A stretch of 64,000 nucleotides of DNA. Source: Thermithiobacillus plumbiphilus (GTDB taxonomy: Bacteria; Pseudomonadota; Gammaproteobacteria; Acidithiobacillales; Thermithiobacillaceae). Under the pieces are notes generated by a model. It made no database searches and had not been told where the DNA came from. It worked only from the letters and a program-made list of their open reading frames with translations. The number at the start of each line of letters is the position of its first letter. Within the stretch, counting starts at the first letter, position 1. Of this stretch, positions 1 through 7,220 are shown in pieces. The stretch lies in the NCBI RefSeq assembly GCF_038070005.1, contig NZ_JBBPCO010000001.1:86631-150630 (forward strand). The letters run 5' to 3'. The translations under genes were made by a program, and so were the position numbers.

Positions 1-447
1 GGAGCTGGTGGCGGTCTGGCCCTTGATGGCCGGGTCCGCCTCGACGATGGTCAGCACCACCGCCGGCGGCAGTTCCACGCCAATCGGGCGCTCGTTGTGG
101 AAGTTGATCTGCACCTCGGTGTTGGGCAGCAAAAACTCCACCTGACCTTCGAGGGCATCGGCGTCCAGGCTCATCTGCTCGTAGCTGCTGGTGTCCATGA
201 ACACGTAGCCTGTGCCGTCATTGTAGAGATACTGCATGGTGCGCGGCTCCACCATGGCCTTTTCCACCTTGTCCTCGGAACGGAAGCGGATATTGGTCTT
301 GGTGCCGACTTCGATGTTCTTCATTTCCACCTGCATGAAGGCGCCGCCCTTGCCCGGCTTGACATGCTGGGTCTTGGCCACGCGCCACAGGCCCTTTTCG
401 TACTCCAGCAGATTGCCCGGACGGATGTCGAAAGCGGAAATCTTCAT
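1..447 (-). CDS. efp: Elongation factor P, 3' end cut by the window edge
   Basis: Translation factor that binds between the ribosomal P and E sites and relieves stalling at consecutive prolines. The minus-strand reading starts at the ATG complementary to 445-447 and begins MKISAFDIRPGN. It contains the domain I loop KPGKGGAF, whose first loop-tip lysine (about K33) is the residue modified in the lysine-type family. The lysine suggests beta-lysylation or a similar modification rather than arginine rhamnosylation. About 149 codons are present of a usual length near 188, so domain III is missing off the left edge. It is divergent from the DUF971 gene, and the roughly 100-base gap must hold both promoters. 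Confidence 0.95.
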   Translation of the reverse strand, partial: MKISAFDIRPGNLLEYEKGLWRVAKTQHVKPGKGGAFMQVEMKNIEVGTKTNIRFRSEDKVEKAMVEPRTMQYLYNDGTGYVFMDTSSYEQMSLDADALEGQVEFLLPNTEVQINFHNERPIGVELPPAVVLTIVEADPAIKGQTATSS

Positions 448-549
448 GTACCGACTCCTTACTGTTGCCAAGATTTGAAATTCGCGCGATTGTACCCCAT
501 TACTCTTTAGACTGCCTAGCGGCCGTCTCTTTCCTTTCTTGGAGCACAC

Positions 550-864
550 ATGGCAGACAAGCGTACCCAGCCCCTGGAAATCCGGCCCCTGATGGTGAGC
601 AAGGTCATGGAAGTCGACTGGGCCGACGGCCACACCAGCCGCTACACCTTCGAACAGTTGCGGGTCGATTGCCCCTGTGCCGACTGCAAGGGCCACAGCC
701 CGGACCAGGCCAAGGTCATCACCGGCAAGGAAGGCATCGGCATCACCAATATCGAGCCGGTCGGCAACTATGCCGTCAAGCTGGATTTCGAGGACGGCCA
801 CAACACCGGCATTTTTTCCTGGGATTATCTGCGCCGCATCGATCCCGAGGAGCGCCAGGACTGA
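550..864 (+). CDS. DUF971 (gamma-butyrobetaine hydroxylase-like N-terminal) protein
   Basis: Small cytoplasmic protein of 104 residues. It has the compact fold seen at the N-terminus of gamma-butyrobetaine hydroxylases. The motif CPCADCKGH near residues 41-49 gives three closely spaced cysteines plus a histidine, a plausible metal or Fe-S site. A conserved GNYAVKLDFEDGH segment follows. Stand-alone copies are widespread in proteobacteria and some have been linked to Fe-S protein assembly; the exact role here is unknown. A good Shine-Dalgarno (tcttggagc) precedes the ATG. The stop is two bases before uvrC, so the two are probably co-transcribed. Confidence 0.85.
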   Translation: MADKRTQPLEIRPLMVSKVMEVDWADGHTSRYTFEQLRVDCPCADCKGHSPDQAKVITGKEGIGITNIEPVGNYAVKLDFEDGHNTGIFSWDYLRRIDPEERQD

Positions 865-866
865 GC

Positions 867-2684
867 ATGGCATTTGATCTTGCCGAATTCCTGAAGAATC
901 TCACCACCCGGCCCGGCGTGTACCTGATGTACAACCGCGCCGACGAGGTGATCTACATCGGCAAGGCCCGCAATCTCAAGCGCCGGGTGAGTTCCTATTT
1001 CCAGAAGACCAAGCATGCGCCCAAGACCATCGCCATGCTTGCGCAGGTGGATCATGTCGAGGTGACCGTCACGCATACGGAAACCGAGGCCCTGGTGCTG
1101 GAAAGCAATCTCATCAAGCAGCATCGGCCGCGCTACAATGTGTTGCTGCGCGATGACAAGAGCTATCCCTACCTGCATCTCGACACCAGCCACGCCTTCC
1201 CGCGCCTGAGCTATCATCGCGGTGCGCGCAAGGCCAAGGGCAAATATTTCGGCCCCTATCCGGCGGCCGCCAGCGCGCGCGAGAGCCTGAACCTGCTGCA
1301 AAAGGTCTTTCCCATCCGCCAGTGCGAGGACAGCTTTTACAAAAACCGCACACGCCCCTGCCTGCAGCATCAGATCCACCGCTGCACCGCGCCCTGCGTC
1401 GGTCTGGTGGATGCCGAAAGCTATGCCGAGGATGTCAACAATACCATCCGCTTTCTCGAAGGCCGCACCCACGAGATCATCGACGAAATGGGCCGGCAGA
1501 TGCAGACCGCCGCCGAAAACCTCGATTTCGAGCGCGCCGCCCGCCTGCGCGACCAGATCGCGGCCCTATCCAAGGTGCAGGAGCGGCAGTATGTGGACCA
1601 GTCCGGCGGCGGGGACTTCGACATCATCGCCGCTGCCCGCGAACAGGATGCTACCGCCGTGCACGTCGGTTTCATCCGCAAGGGCCGGCACTTGGGTGGC
1701 AAGACCTTCTTTCCGCAGCATACTGAAGGCCTGGGCGAGTCGGATGTCCTGGCGTCCTTCCTGCCGCAGTTCTATCTCGACAAGGCCGTGCCCGGCAACA
1801 TCCTGGTCAGCCATATGCCACGCAACGCCCAATGGATCGGCGAGGCGCTGGCCGGGGAGGGGAGCCGGGTGATCATCAGCCATCCCCAGCGGGGTCCGCG
1901 CCGTCGCTGGCTCGATATGGCGCTGGTGAACGCCTTCGACTCCCTGCGACGCCGGCTCGCCGGGCACGCCACCGTCACGGCACGTTTCGAGGCCATCGGC
2001 CTAGCCCTGGACCTGCCAGAAACGCCCGAGCGCATCGAGTGCTTCGACATCAGTCACACCATGGGCGAGGCCACCGTGGCCAGTTGCGTGGTGTTTGATG
2101 CCGAGGGCCCGCGCAAACAGGATTACCGGCGCTACAACATCAACGATATCACCCCGGGCGATGACTATGCCGCCATGCGCCAGGTGCTGATGCGCCGTTA
2201 CGGCAAGGTGCAAAGCGGCGAGGCCGAGTTGCCGGACCTGATCCTCATCGATGGCGGACGAGGGCAGCTCAATGCCGCGCTGGAGGCCATCGCTGAACTT
2301 GGGTTGCATGATGCCCAGCTTGCTGGCGTGGCCAAGGGGGCCGGGCGGCGGGCGGGCCTGGAAGAGATTATCCTGCCCGATCGCGCCGTACCCCTGATCC
2401 TGCCGCCGGATTCGCCCGCCCTGCTCGGCATCCAGCAGATTCGGGATGAGGCGCACCGTTTCGCCATCACCGGGCACCGCGCGCGCCGCGCCAAGGCACG
2501 CACCGGATCGAGTCTCGACGAGATCGGCGGAGTCGGACCGAAGCGGCGTCAGGCGCTCCTGAAGGCCTTCGGCGGACTCAAGGGGGTCAGCAACGCCGGT
2601 GTCGAAGACCTTGCCCGCGTGCCGGGGATCGATCACAATCTGGCGCAGCGCATCTATGATGAGCTCCACCCCAACCGAGCCTAG
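867..2684 (+). CDS. uvrC: Excinuclease ABC subunit C
   Basis: UvrC makes the dual incisions of nucleotide excision repair with UvrA and UvrB. The product is 605 residues, normal for the family. Domains: GIY-YIG nuclease at about 14-100 (RPGVYLMYN, VIYIGKARNLKRRVSSYF), UVR/UvrB-binding helix pair near 205-240 (LDFERAARLRDQI), RNase H-like C-terminal nuclease at about 380-540 (ECFDISHTMGEATVASCVVF, LILIDGGRGQLN), and helix-hairpin-helix DNA binding at the end (IGGVGPKRRQALLKAFGG). The open frame continues upstream to 465, but the family N-terminus matches the ATG at 867. uvrC directly followed by pgsA is a conserved gammaproteobacterial arrangement. Confidence 0.97.
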   Translation: MAFDLAEFLKNLTTRPGVYLMYNRADEVIYIGKARNLKRRVSSYFQKTKHAPKTIAMLAQVDHVEVTVTHTETEALVLESNLIKQHRPRYNVLLRDDKSYPYLHLDTSHAFPRLSYHRGARKAKGKYFGPYPAAASARESLNLLQKVFPIRQCEDSFYKNRTRPCLQHQIHRCTAPCVGLVDAESYAEDVNNTIRFLEGRTHEIIDEMGRQMQTAAENLDFERAARLRDQIAALSKVQERQYVDQSGGGDFDIIAAAREQDATAVHVGFIRKGRHLGGKTFFPQHTEGLGESDVLASFLPQFYLDKAVPGNILVSHMPRNAQWIGEALAGEGSRVIISHPQRGPRRRWLDMALVNAFDSLRRRLAGHATVTARFEAIGLALDLPETPERIECFDISHTMGEATVASCVVFDAEGPRKQDYRRYNINDITPGDDYAAMRQVLMRRYGKVQSGEAELPDLILIDGGRGQLNAALEAIAELGLHDAQLAGVAKGAGRRAGLEEIILPDRAVPLILPPDSPALLGIQQIRDEAHRFAITGHRARRAKARTGSSLDEIGGVGPKRRQALLKAFGGLKGVSNAGVEDLARVPGIDHNLAQRIYDELHPNRA

Positions 2685-2695
2685 GAAGCCGCGCC

Positions 2696-3265
2696 ATGCT
2701 GGCGAAACTGCCGAACTATCTGACCTTGCTGCGTATCGCCCTGATCCCGGTATTCGTCGCCTTCTTCTTTGTCGACGGACTCTGGGGTCGAGTCGGCGCG
2801 GCGATTGTGTTTGCGATCGCGGCAATCACGGACTGGCTGGACGGCTATCTCGCCCGCAGATACAACACGGTCTCTCCCTTGGGCACCTTTCTTGATCCGG
2901 TTGCCGACAAGCTCATGGTGGCCACGGCCCTGGTGCTGCTGACCGGCGCCGACCGGGCGCCGGGACTGCTCACGGTGGTGATCATCGGGCGCGAGATCGC
3001 GGTCTCGGCCCTGCGCGAGTGGATGGCCGAGGTTGGCCAGCGCGCCAAGGTGGCGGTCTCCGGCATGGGCAAGCTCAAGGCCACCCTGCAGATGCTCGCC
3101 ATCGTCTTTCTGCTTTATGATCTGCCGGTGTTCGGCCTGCCGGTTCATACCATCGGGCTCGTGCTGCTCTTGCTGGCCGCCGTGCTCACCATCTGGAGCA
3201 TGCTGCTCTACCTGCGCGCCGCCTGGCCCAACTTCGACCTGGCCCCGCCGCGTGGCAAGCTCTAG
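2696..3265 (+). CDS. pgsA: CDP-diacylglycerol--glycerol-3-phosphate 3-phosphatidyltransferase
   Basis: Inner-membrane enzyme that forms phosphatidylglycerol phosphate, the committed step to phosphatidylglycerol and cardiolipin. The 189-residue protein carries the CDP-alcohol phosphotransferase signature DG-x2-AR-x8-G-x3-D-x3-D (DGYLARRYN, then GTFLDPVADK) and several hydrophobic segments. It starts 12 bases after uvrC stops and is followed by three tRNA genes, as in E. coli. No hairpin with a T-run separates pgsA from tRNA-Gly, so read-through is possible. Confidence 0.96.
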   Translation: MLAKLPNYLTLLRIALIPVFVAFFFVDGLWGRVGAAIVFAIAAITDWLDGYLARRYNTVSPLGTFLDPVADKLMVATALVLLTGADRAPGLLTVVIIGREIAVSALREWMAEVGQRAKVAVSGMGKLKATLQMLAIVFLLYDLPVFGLPVHTIGLVLLLLAAVLTIWSMLLYLRAAWPNFDLAPPRGKL

Positions 3266-3316
3266 CAGCAAGGCTTGACAAAGGCCGCCCAATACATAGA
3301 ATAGCACTCACGTTAC

Positions 3317-3391
3317 GCGGGAATAGCTCAGTGGTAGAGCACAACCTTGCCAAGGTTGGGGTCGCGAGTTCGAATCTCGTTTCCCGCTCCA
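3317..3391 (+). tRNA. tRNA-Gly (GCC)
   Basis: A full cloverleaf can be drawn: acceptor GCGGGAA pairs with TTCCCGC, D-arm GCTC/GAGC, anticodon loop TTGCCAA giving GCC, T-loop TTCGAAT, and encoded TCCA at the 3' end. The length is 75 nt. First of three clustered tRNAs (E. coli glyW position). Confidence 0.97.
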
Positions 3392-3397
3392 GTTTGC

Positions 3398-3422
3398 ATG
3401 GGGAAAGCACCGCTTTCCCCAT
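3398..3422 (+). other. Inter-tRNA hairpin
   Basis: Perfect inverted repeat: the 11-base arm 3398-3408 pairs with 3412-3422 around a 3-base loop. It lies between tRNA-Gly and tRNA-Cys. No T-run follows, so it is more likely an RNA-processing or stability element of the polycistronic tRNA precursor than a terminator. Confidence 0.6.
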
Positions 3423-3438
3423 TATTGCTTTCACCTTC

Positions 3439-3512
3439 GGCTGGGTGGCAGAGTGGTCATGCAGCGGCCTGCAAAGCCGTGTACGCCGGTTCGATTCCGA
3501 CCCCAGCCTCCA
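3439..3512 (+). tRNA. tRNA-Cys (GCA)
   Basis: Acceptor GGCTGGG pairs with CCCAGCC. The anticodon loop CTGCAAA gives GCA, the T-loop is TTCGATT, and TCCA is encoded. Length 74 nt. Second tRNA of the cluster (E. coli cysT position). Confidence 0.97.
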
Positions 3513-3530
3513 ATTCCTTCCTTGCCCGCC

Positions 3531-3616
3531 GCCCGAGTGGCGAAATCGGTAGACGCAAGGGACTTAAAATCCCTCGACCATCGGTCATGCCGGTTCGAGT
3601 CCGGCCTCGGGCACCA
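3531..3616 (+). tRNA. tRNA-Leu (UAA)
   Basis: Class II tRNA of 86 nt: acceptor GCCCGAG pairs with CTCGGGC, the anticodon loop CTTAAAA gives UAA, a long variable arm is present, and ACCA is encoded. It occupies the leuZ position of the E. coli cluster. The accessory island begins about 50 bases after it, and tRNA 3' ends are common integration sites. I found no second copy of its 3' end at the far side of the island. Confidence 0.97.
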
Positions 3617-3664
3617 GTAAAATCACCGGGTAAATCTTACAGCAATTTGTCCCTTGATCGCCTG

Positions 3665-3916
3665 CTAACCCGTGGCGTGCAATTCCTCGCGCAAGACCTT
3701 GCGCAAGGTGGCTTCATCCACGGGTGCGGACGTGCGCGACAAAGCGGCTCGTAAGGCGTCATTGATCAAGGGCTGATATCCGCGGCCCACCTCGTCCGCG
3801 CGGGTGCGGAAAGCTTCCAGGATGTCATTGTCCAGATAGATCGTGATCCGGGTTTTGCCCGGCTGCGTAATGACCGCGCCGCGCTTGGCCTGGCTGAAAT
3901 CATATTCCGCTTTCAT
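3665..3916 (-). CDS. brnA: BrnA family antitoxin
   Basis: Antitoxin of a type II BrnT/BrnA pair: a ribbon-helix-helix DNA-binding protein that neutralises BrnT and represses the operon. The 83-residue sequence shows the short N-terminal BrnT-binding part, then the RHH core KTRITIYLDNDILEAFRTRA, then GYQPLINDALRAAL. Its start overlaps the end of brnT by 17 bases in the toxin-first order typical of this family. The pair is transcribed away from the + strand defence operon, and the palindrome upstream of brnT is its likely operator. Confidence 0.9.
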   Translation of the reverse strand: MKAEYDFSQAKRGAVITQPGKTRITIYLDNDILEAFRTRADEVGRGYQPLINDALRAALSRTSAPVDEATLRKVLREELHATG

Positions 3917-4172
3917 AGGTGCGTGCCTCTTTCGTTGTCGCCTTGCGAGCGGAAATGATCCTGATGTGCTCGCCGCGATAGGTATAGACTACGACCAGAA
4001 CCCGCCCCAGGGCATCCAATCCCAGGGTCACATGCCGCTGCTCTCCCTCGGCATTCGCGTCCTCACGCGTCAGTGCAAGGGGATCAAAAAGTACCACCTC
4101 CGCATCGGCAAACCGAATGCCATGCTTGCGCAGATTGTTTTCAGCCTTCCTAGGGTCCCAAGTCACTAACAT
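3900..4172 (-). CDS. brnT: BrnT family toxin (RelE-like RNase)
   Basis: BrnT toxins have a RelE-like fold and cleave RNA to stop growth. The protein is 90 residues when started at the ATG complementary to 4170-4172 (MLVTWDPRKAENNLRKHGI), the standard N-terminus. The frame extends upstream to 4208, but that extension would run through the promoter palindrome. The family motif RIISARKATTKEARTYE is present. It forms an operon with brnA. The predicted promoter places the transcription start at or very near the A of the ATG, so the mRNA may be leaderless. Confidence 0.88.
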   Translation of the reverse strand: MLVTWDPRKAENNLRKHGIRFADAEVVLFDPLALTREDANAEGEQRHVTLGLDALGRVLVVVYTYRGEHIRIISARKATTKEARTYESGI

Positions 4173-4173
4173 G

Positions 4174-4208
4174 CATACATTATATGTATGTAGTGAGCAA
4201 GATGCCAA
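4174..4208 (-). promoter_or_regulatory. brnTA promoter with overlapping palindromic operator
   Basis: On the minus strand a perfect -10 TATAAT (complement of 4179-4184) is preceded, after 18 bp, by TTGGCA (complement of 4203-4208; five of six bases match the -35 consensus). The -10 sits inside a perfect palindrome, CATACAT-tat-ATGTATG, at 4174-4190. BrnA-type antitoxins autorepress, so the palindrome is a good operator candidate. The palindrome ends two bases before the brnT start codon. Confidence 0.65.
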
Positions 4209-4261
4209 CCCTTTCTCTGTCTCACTCAGGAAAGCATTTCGGGACTACGACTTTTGTTCTA

Positions 4262-4311
4262 CTTGGGTGATAATGGCTAACGCCATCACCCAAGAGTCAC
4301 AAAAGGCATGA
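4262..4311 (+). promoter_or_regulatory. Hairpin and 12-codon leader ORF before the defence operon
   Basis: A 10-bp inverted repeat (4262-4271 with 4285-4294) stands 13 bases before the first defence gene. Inside it, ATG at 4273 opens a 12-codon frame, MANAITQESQKA. Its TGA at 4309-4311 overlaps the ATG of the helicase gene at 4308 (ATGA). Its last codons also contain the Shine-Dalgarno-like aaaagg. The layout would suit translational coupling, an RNA switch or a protein-bound operator. No T-run follows, so it is not an ordinary terminator. Confidence 0.45.
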
Positions 4312-7190
4312 CGCGGCAGCTCCTCACCACATATCAAAGCCAGTATTACGCATGGCAGCTCACGCGCCGCGCGGCCAGTGATTCCATTGAGTCCCTGGCC
4401 TCCACCCTGGTGGACTCCCAGGTGGATCTCAATCCGCATCAGGTTGAGGCTGCCCTGTTTGCCTGCCGGAACCCGCTTTCGCGTGGCGTCATCCTGGCTG
4501 ATGAGGTGGGGCTCGGCAAAACCATCGAAGCCGGCCTGGTCATTTCCCAACGCTGGGCCGAACGCCGGCGCAAGATCCTCATCATCGTCCCGGCCAACCT
4601 GCGCAAGCAGTGGCACCAGGAACTCCAAGACAAGTTTGGCCTGCAGGGCCTGATTCTCGAAGCCCGCAACTACAACACCCTTCGCAAGGCCGGGCACCGC
4701 AATCCTTTTCTGAACCCGCAGGGCCCGGTAATCTGCTCTTATCAGTTCGCCAAGTCCAAGGCCGAAGACATCAAGGCCATCGACTGGGATCTGGTCGTCA
4801 TGGACGAAGCGCATCGCCTGCGCAATGTCTACAAACCCAGCAATGTCATTGCCCGGACGATCAAGGATGCGCTGGCGCACGTGCATGCCAAGGTGCTGCT
4901 GACTGCCACCCCTCTGCAAAACTCTCTGCTGGAACTCTATGGCCTCGTCAGCATGATCGACGATCGGGTCTTTGGCGATGTGGACAGCTTCCGCGCCCAG
5001 TTCAGCCTGGCCCACAGAGAGCATGCGTTTCAAAGCCTGCGCGCCCGTATTGGCCCGGTTTGCAAGCGCACCCTGCGCCGCCAGGTGCAGCAATATGTGC
5101 CCTATACGGCTCGCCGCGCCATCGTCCAGGAATTTACCCCCAGCACTGAAGAAAGGGAACTGTCCGGCCTAGTGGCGGATTATCTTCGCCGTCCAGATCT
5201 CAAGGCGCTACCCGATAGCCAGCGCCAACTCATCTCGCTCGTGCTCTGGAAGCTGCTTGCCTCATCCACCCACGCCATTGCCGGCGCGCTGGAGACCATG
5301 GCCCGGCGTCTGCAGGCCGTGCTCGATGAAATGCCGGCGCTGCCGGAGCTTGCTGAAGCGCTGGACGAGGACTATGAAGCCCTCGATGAAACGGCCGAAG
5401 AGTGGCGAGAAAACGATGAGCAGGATGCATCATCCACTCGGCATGATCGCCAAGCCCTCGCGCGGGAAGTGGAAGAATTGCGCCACTTCAAGGACCTTGC
5501 CACCAGTATCCGCCACAATGCCAAGGGCATGGCGCTGCTCACTGCACTTGGCCGCGCCTTCGCGGAGCTCGATAGGCTCGGCGCAGCCCGCAAGGCCATT
5601 ATCTTCACCGAATCCAAACGCACGCAGGAATATCTGCTCTCATTGCTTGTCGATACCCCTTACGGGGACGGCATCGTGCTGTTCAACGGCACCAACAGTG
5701 ATGCCCGCGCGCAGGTTATCTACAAGGATTGGCTCAAACGCCACGAAGGCAGCGACCGTATCACCGGCTCCAAGACCGCCGACATCCGTGCCGCGCTGGT
5801 CGAGCACTTCAAGGAGCGCGGCACGGTCATGATCGCCACCGAGGCCGGCGCCGAGGGCATCAACCTGCAGTTTTGCTCGCTCGTCATCAACTACGACCTG
5901 CCCTGGAACCCGCAACGCATCGAACAGCGCATCGGGCGCTGTCACCGCTATGGGCAAAAGTTCGACGTGGTAGTGGTAAACTTCGTCGACCGCAGCAACG
6001 AGGCCGATGCGCGTGTCTACGAGTTGCTGGCACAGAAGTTCCAGCTCTTCGAAGGGGTGTTTGGCGCCAGCGACGAGGTGCTGGGGGCGATTGGTTCGGG
6101 TGTGGATTTTGAGCGGCGCATTGCCGAGATCTATCAGAACTGTCGCGACCCGGACGAAATCCGCGCCAGCTTCGAGCAGTTGCAGCTTGATCTTTCCGGC
6201 GAGATCAACGAAGCGATGGTCAAGACACGCCAGATCCTCCTGGAAAATTTTGACGAAGAGGTACAGGAAAAACTACGCATGCGCGCTGCGGATAGCCTGG
6301 CTGCATTGAATCGCTATGAGCGCATGCTGATGGATCTGACCCGCGCCGAACTCGATGGCTTTGCCACCTTCGGTCAGGAAGGCTTTACCCTGCTACGAAA
6401 GCCAGGTCCGAACCTGCAAGAGATCGAATTGGGGGCTTACGAACTGCCCCGGCGCAGTGGTGACGCGCACCTCTACCGCCTCGAACACCCCCTGGCCCAA
6501 TGGGTCCTCCAGCAAGCCAAAAGCCGCGACTTGCCCCCTGCGCACCTGACTTTCGACTATGCTGCCTACGGCACGCAGCTCAGCACACTCAAGGCCTATC
6601 AAGGGCAACGTGGCTGGCTCAAGGTCATTCTGCTCAGCGTGGCAGCCCTGGGCACAGAGGAACAGCACCTTGTCGTGGCCGCCTGCACGCAGGATGGGGC
6701 ATGTCTTGCGGACGACGACCCCGAGAAATTGCTGCGCTTGCCTGCCGTGGCATCAAGCCTGGAAGCAGATGGTACCGTTGAAGAAGCTGCCTCGCAGTCA
6801 CTTGAAGCGGATCTCGAAACCCGCAAGCAGCGGCTCCTGCGCGAGATCAACCAGCGCAATCTTGGCTACTTCGAGCAGGAATTAGAAAAGCTCGATGCCT
6901 GGGCGGATGACCTGAAACTGGGGCTGGAGCAGGAAATCAAGGATCTTGATGCCGAGATCAAGGAAGTGCGCCGCACTGCCGCGATATCGGTGACGCTGGA
7001 AGAGAAGTTATCGTGGCAGAAAAAACAACGCGAGCTGGAAGGCAAGCGCAGCAGATTGCGGCGGGAGTTGTTTGATCGGCAGGATGAGGTTGAGGCGCAG
7101 CGCAACGACCTCATCAGTCAGTTGGAGGTGCAACTGAAGCAGCAAATTAAAGAGCATAAAGTTTTCGACGCGGGCTGGGCGCTAGTGTAA
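4308..7190 (+). CDS. SNF2/RapA-like superfamily 2 helicase, first gene of the defence operon
   Basis: ATP-dependent DNA translocase of 960 residues. Walker A is ADEVGLGKT at about 64-72 (K71) and motif II is DEAH at 166-169. SNF2-type motif III ATPLQN is present, and the helicase C domain contains ATEAGAEGINLQFC and RIEQRIGRCHRYGQ near 533-546. From about 820 to 950 the protein is strongly charged and predicted coiled coil. No nuclease motif is evident. Proteins of this type occur in defence loci (for example DrmD of class 1 DISARM) and beside type III-like restriction genes. The gene starts with an ATGA overlap to a leader ORF and is followed after 30 bases by the RloC-like gene. Base composition is like the chromosome. 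Confidence 0.85.
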   Translation: MTRQLLTTYQSQYYAWQLTRRAASDSIESLASTLVDSQVDLNPHQVEAALFACRNPLSRGVILADEVGLGKTIEAGLVISQRWAERRRKILIIVPANLRKQWHQELQDKFGLQGLILEARNYNTLRKAGHRNPFLNPQGPVICSYQFAKSKAEDIKAIDWDLVVMDEAHRLRNVYKPSNVIARTIKDALAHVHAKVLLTATPLQNSLLELYGLVSMIDDRVFGDVDSFRAQFSLAHREHAFQSLRARIGPVCKRTLRRQVQQYVPYTARRAIVQEFTPSTEERELSGLVADYLRRPDLKALPDSQRQLISLVLWKLLASSTHAIAGALETMARRLQAVLDEMPALPELAEALDEDYEALDETAEEWRENDEQDASSTRHDRQALAREVEELRHFKDLATSIRHNAKGMALLTALGRAFAELDRLGAARKAIIFTESKRTQEYLLSLLVDTPYGDGIVLFNGTNSDARAQVIYKDWLKRHEGSDRITGSKTADIRAALVEHFKERGTVMIATEAGAEGINLQFCSLVINYDLPWNPQRIEQRIGRCHRYGQKFDVVVVNFVDRSNEADARVYELLAQKFQLFEGVFGASDEVLGAIGSGVDFERRIAEIYQNCRDPDEIRASFEQLQLDLSGEINEAMVKTRQILLENFDEEVQEKLRMRAADSLAALNRYERMLMDLTRAELDGFATFGQEGFTLLRKPGPNLQEIELGAYELPRRSGDAHLYRLEHPLAQWVLQQAKSRDLPPAHLTFDYAAYGTQLSTLKAYQGQRGWLKVILLSVAALGTEEQHLVVAACTQDGACLADDDPEKLLRLPAVASSLEADGTVEEAASQSLEADLETRKQRLLREINQRNLGYFEQELEKLDAWADDLKLGLEQEIKDLDAEIKEVRRTAAISVTLEEKLSWQKKQRELEGKRSRLRRELFDRQDEVEAQRNDLISQLEVQLKQQIKEHKVFDAGWALV

Positions 7191-7220
7191 TTATGCAGAA
7201 ATAATCCAAAAGGAGGGGGT

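Noticed and set aside
3398-3422. Rho-independent terminator between tRNA-Gly and tRNA-Cys
   Set aside because: No T-run follows the stem on the + strand, and the tRNA cluster is expected to be one transcript.
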